From Candidatus Zixiibacteriota bacterium (GTDB taxonomy: Bacteria; Zixibacteria; MSB-5A5; GN15; FEB-12): 7,694 nucleotides of DNA. The position numbers and the translations under genes are program-made. Positions 6,100-7,694 of this stretch are shown piece after piece (the stretch's first letter is position 1; every line of letters begins with the position of its first letter). The DNA lies in the NCBI GenBank assembly GCA_018816665.1, contig JAHIVM010000388.1, forward strand, positions 1-7,694, written 5' to 3'. Under the pieces are notes generated by a model. That model saw only the letters and a program-made list of their open reading frames with translations, did not search any database and had not been told where the DNA came from.

Positions 6100-6864
6100 A
6101 TGACGGTGCGGATTTTGATAGTTGTGCTGTGCCTGTTGACTCTGGTCGGCTGCGGCACAAAGTATCCGTCGATTGAACCCGGCACCACCGAAACAGGGCA
6201 GATCTCCTTTACGGGTGTCGACGGCTCCCCGGTTGCGGTGACGGTCATGTATTCCGTCCCACCGGGCTACACCCCCGAAAAGCAATGGCCGCTGGTCATC
6301 GCCCTGCACGGGCATGGTTCCCGGGCGGCGGCGTTTCACGATCTATGGAAACCGGTGACCGATTCGCTGGGGATGATCCTGGTGACGCCGCAGGGGGAGG
6401 AGTCGGTCGCCAATGGTTTCGGATATGGATGGGGCGAAAACGCGGTGGGAGTCGTGCAGGCCACTATGAATATGATCAGCCAATCGGTACCGGTGGCGTC
6501 GCGACGGGTATTCCTGGCCGGGTTTTCCGCCGGCGGCATGCTTGCGTGGGACATGGCGATCCACTTCCCGTTTGTCTTCCGCGGGGTTGCCCTGCTGGGT
6601 GCGCCGGTTGACATTGAAACCGTCCCCCGGGACCTTCCCGACATCGGTCACCTGCGCGTGTATATCGGCTACGGCTCACTGGAAGAACGAATAGCGGAAC
6701 GCGTTCCGGCGCTGGTCGAGATACTGCAGAGGCATGGCGCCGAGGTGCGTGTGAACGAATACGAAGGGATAGGTCACGCCCTGCCGGACCCGGTTCGGGT
6801 GGAACTGCTGCATGTGCTGGAGCATCTGGACAGTGTTGACCGGGCGACGGAACCCACGCTTTGA
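6100..6864 (+). CDS. Alpha/beta-hydrolase (esterase-like) lipoprotein
   Basis: The protein has 254 residues. It starts one base after the TGA of the DUF819 gene (6096-6098), so translation is probably coupled; the GGTGGGTGGG run at 6085-6094 could serve as ribosome binding site. The N-terminus is a lipoprotein signal: R4, a hydrophobic core and the lipobox LVGC (15-18), with Gly at +2, which predicts lipid anchoring without the Asp inner-membrane retention signal. The fold markers are LVIALHGHGS (65-74, oxyanion hole HGHG), the nucleophile elbow GFSAGG (141-146, S143), and GIGHALPD (223-230, H226). The acid is probably E195 or E196 in YGSLEER, where related carboxylesterase/feruloyl-esterase-like proteins usually have Asp. 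It resembles the small esterase/PHB-depolymerase-like group (predicted esterase, dienelactone hydrolase-like). It would hydrolyse an ester at the cell envelope; the substrate is unknown. A link to the cargo of the DUF819 protein is possible but unproven. Confidence 0.87.
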   Translation: MTVRILIVVLCLLTLVGCGTKYPSIEPGTTETGQISFTGVDGSPVAVTVMYSVPPGYTPEKQWPLVIALHGHGSRAAAFHDLWKPVTDSLGMILVTPQGEESVANGFGYGWGENAVGVVQATMNMISQSVPVASRRVFLAGFSAGGMLAWDMAIHFPFVFRGVALLGAPVDIETVPRDLPDIGHLRVYIGYGSLEERIAERVPALVEILQRHGAEVRVNEYEGIGHALPDPVRVELLHVLEHLDSVDRATEPTL

Positions 6865-6871
6865 TCGCTGC

Positions 6872-7543
6872 TCAAAGTTTGTCGATTACGCCCAGCATCG
6901 GCACGAATCGGACGCTGTACAGTCTTTTCTTTTCCAACCCTTCACTTGTCCGTCTGGCATCAACCAATACTTGCGATCCACCGCTTAACGTAATAGGTAT
7001 TAGCATCTTACCATTGGCCGCCAACTGTGTCTCCAGGGTCGGTGGTATTTTCGGGGCGGCGGCTGTCACGATGATGCCGTCGAACGGCGCATACTCGGCC
7101 CACCCCAGGGAACCGTCGCCGACCATCGCAGTGACATTCCTATAGCCAAGGTCTTTGAGTCTTGCCTCGGCTTCCCGCGACAACTCCGGGATGTATTCAA
7201 TCGTGTAGACATGGGCGCAGATTTCCGCCAGGACGGCGGTCTGGTAGCCGCAGCCGGTGCCGATCTCGAGGACCCGGGATGACTCGTTCAGTTCAAGGTG
7301 CTGGGTCATGGAGGCGACTATGTACGGTTGGGAGATGGTCTGACCGCAGCCGATGGAGATGGGATGGTCGCCGTAGGCGATATCGAGATCGGACTCAAGG
7401 ACAAAGCGATGTCGGGGGACTGTGCCCAGGGCTTTGAGGACGAGCGGATCGGTGATGTCGCGCTTTTCGAGTTGTGTTTTGATCATGCGTTGGCGACGGT
7501 CGGTCTGGTCGGCCTCGGACGGTTGCCGGGTGAAGAAGCTCAT
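6872..7543 (-). CDS. pcm: Protein-L-isoaspartate O-methyltransferase
   Basis: The 223-residue protein uses S-adenosylmethionine to methylate L-isoaspartyl residues in aged proteins, starting their repair in the cytoplasm. Family marks: VPRHRFV (42-48), YGDHPISIGCGQTISQPYIVA (57-77), containing the conserved GQTISQP; the SAM-binding motif VLEIGTGCGYQTAVLAE (91-107); the acidic loop VYTIEYIPEL (112-121); VGDGSLGW (141-148); FDGIIVTAAAP (154-164); and LIPI (181-184). Length matches other bacterial Pcm proteins (about 208-220). The first about 19 residues (polar, charged) precede the point where many homologues begin, and M20 is an alternative start, but no ribosome binding site precedes it. ATG 7543 has AGG only one base away and a TATACT 5 bases upstream, suggesting a leaderless transcript. 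It converges on the hydrolase gene with a 7-base gap and no hairpin between. Confidence 0.95.
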   Translation of the reverse strand: MSFFTRQPSEADQTDRRQRMIKTQLEKRDITDPLVLKALGTVPRHRFVLESDLDIAYGDHPISIGCGQTISQPYIVASMTQHLELNESSRVLEIGTGCGYQTAVLAEICAHVYTIEYIPELSREAEARLKDLGYRNVTAMVGDGSLGWAEYAPFDGIIVTAAAPKIPPTLETQLAANGKMLIPITLSGGSQVLVDARRTSEGLEKKRLYSVRFVPMLGVIDKL

Positions 7544-7548
7544 GCCTA

Positions 7549-7554
7549 AGTATA
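7549..7554 (-). promoter_or_regulatory. Candidate -10 element giving a leaderless pcm transcript
   Basis: TATACT on the minus strand (7554-7549, 5 of 6 to consensus) ends exactly 5 bases before ATG 7543-7541, the same spacing as at 4794-4799. The bases between are TAGGC here and GAGGT there. No convincing -35 is present. The region upstream to 7628 is pyrimidine-rich on the minus strand, with a run of seven C (7594-7588). Confidence 0.42.
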
Positions 7555-7628
7555 GGGATTTGGACGTGGCGACGGAAAGGGGAAATTGGGGGGGACGGGC
7601 AACACACCCGGTCTGCGCAATCCCGCCA

Positions 7629-7694
7629 TCAGGCTGCCTGCGCGTCCACGGCGTGGCGGGTCATAAAGTCTCGCAGGGCAGGTCTCACGATTGG
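7629..7694 (-). CDS. Possible C-terminal tail of an unidentified protein, cut by window edge
   Basis: One minus-strand frame is open from the right edge for 21 codons and ends in TGA (7631-7629). The tail reads PIVRPALRDFMTRHAVDAQAA. Its amphipathic, Arg/Ala-rich composition is compatible with a protein C-terminus, and the gene order would put it just upstream of pcm with 85 bases between. It is too short to identify, and a 66-base open frame can occur by chance in GC-rich DNA. Another minus-strand frame stays open to about 7550, but its product is Pro/Arg-rich and looks non-coding. Confidence 0.35.
   Translation of the reverse strand, partial: PIVRPALRDFMTRHAVDAQAA

Noticed and set aside
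5487..6248. Minus-strand open frame of 253 codons
   Set aside because: It is antisense to the DUF819 and lipoprotein genes, and its product is rich in Arg, Gln and Gly without any domain, typical of a shadow frame.
7577..7612. Imperfect hairpin around GACGGGCAACACACCCGGTC
   Set aside because: The stem needs a bulge, the loop is 7-8 bases and no T run follows on either strand, so a terminator is not supported.

Overview
The window (about 57% GC by eye) is ordinary bacterial chromosome, tightly packed, with six complete protein genes, one gene cut by the left edge and possibly a gene tail at the right edge. No RNA gene, insertion sequence, CRISPR array or phage gene was seen. Two Sec signal peptides and a lipobox suggest a diderm bacterium. 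The large DUF5117/DUF4953-type zinc protease, the style of the secreted protein at the left edge and the mix of leaderless-looking and Shine-Dalgarno starts would fit a little-studied Fibrobacteres-Chlorobi-Bacteroidetes or Zixibacteria-like lineage. That placement is a guess, because no marker gene is present.

Left part, all on the minus strand, from high to low coordinates. A small regulator-like protein (4288-4788) joins a RelA/SpoT-type zinc-finger domain to a winged helix and is followed by a terminator (4240-4270). A secreted 898-residue metzincin-like protease (1411-4107) has a strong ribosome binding site and is followed by a perfect 11-bp hairpin terminator (1339-1370). An NfsA-type flavin nitroreductase (545-1321) appears to have its own promoter, whose predicted start point falls inside that terminator. 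A secreted protein of unknown function (1-414, C-terminus missing) has a near-consensus promoter and a GTG start.

Right part. Divergent from the regulator-like gene, a plus-strand pair encodes a DUF819 membrane protein (4908-6098) and an alpha/beta-hydrolase lipoprotein (6100-6864), one base apart and probably translationally coupled. A protein-L-isoaspartate methyltransferase gene (6872-7543, minus) converges on the pair with only 7 bases between the stop codons. The last 66 bases may be the C-terminal tail of another minus-strand gene.

The genes do not form one pathway. The most interesting points are the zinc-finger/winged-helix fusion next to a membrane protein gene, the terminator whose first arm overlaps a downstream promoter's start site, and two genes with a -10-like hexamer exactly 5 bases before the ATG, which suggests leaderless transcripts.
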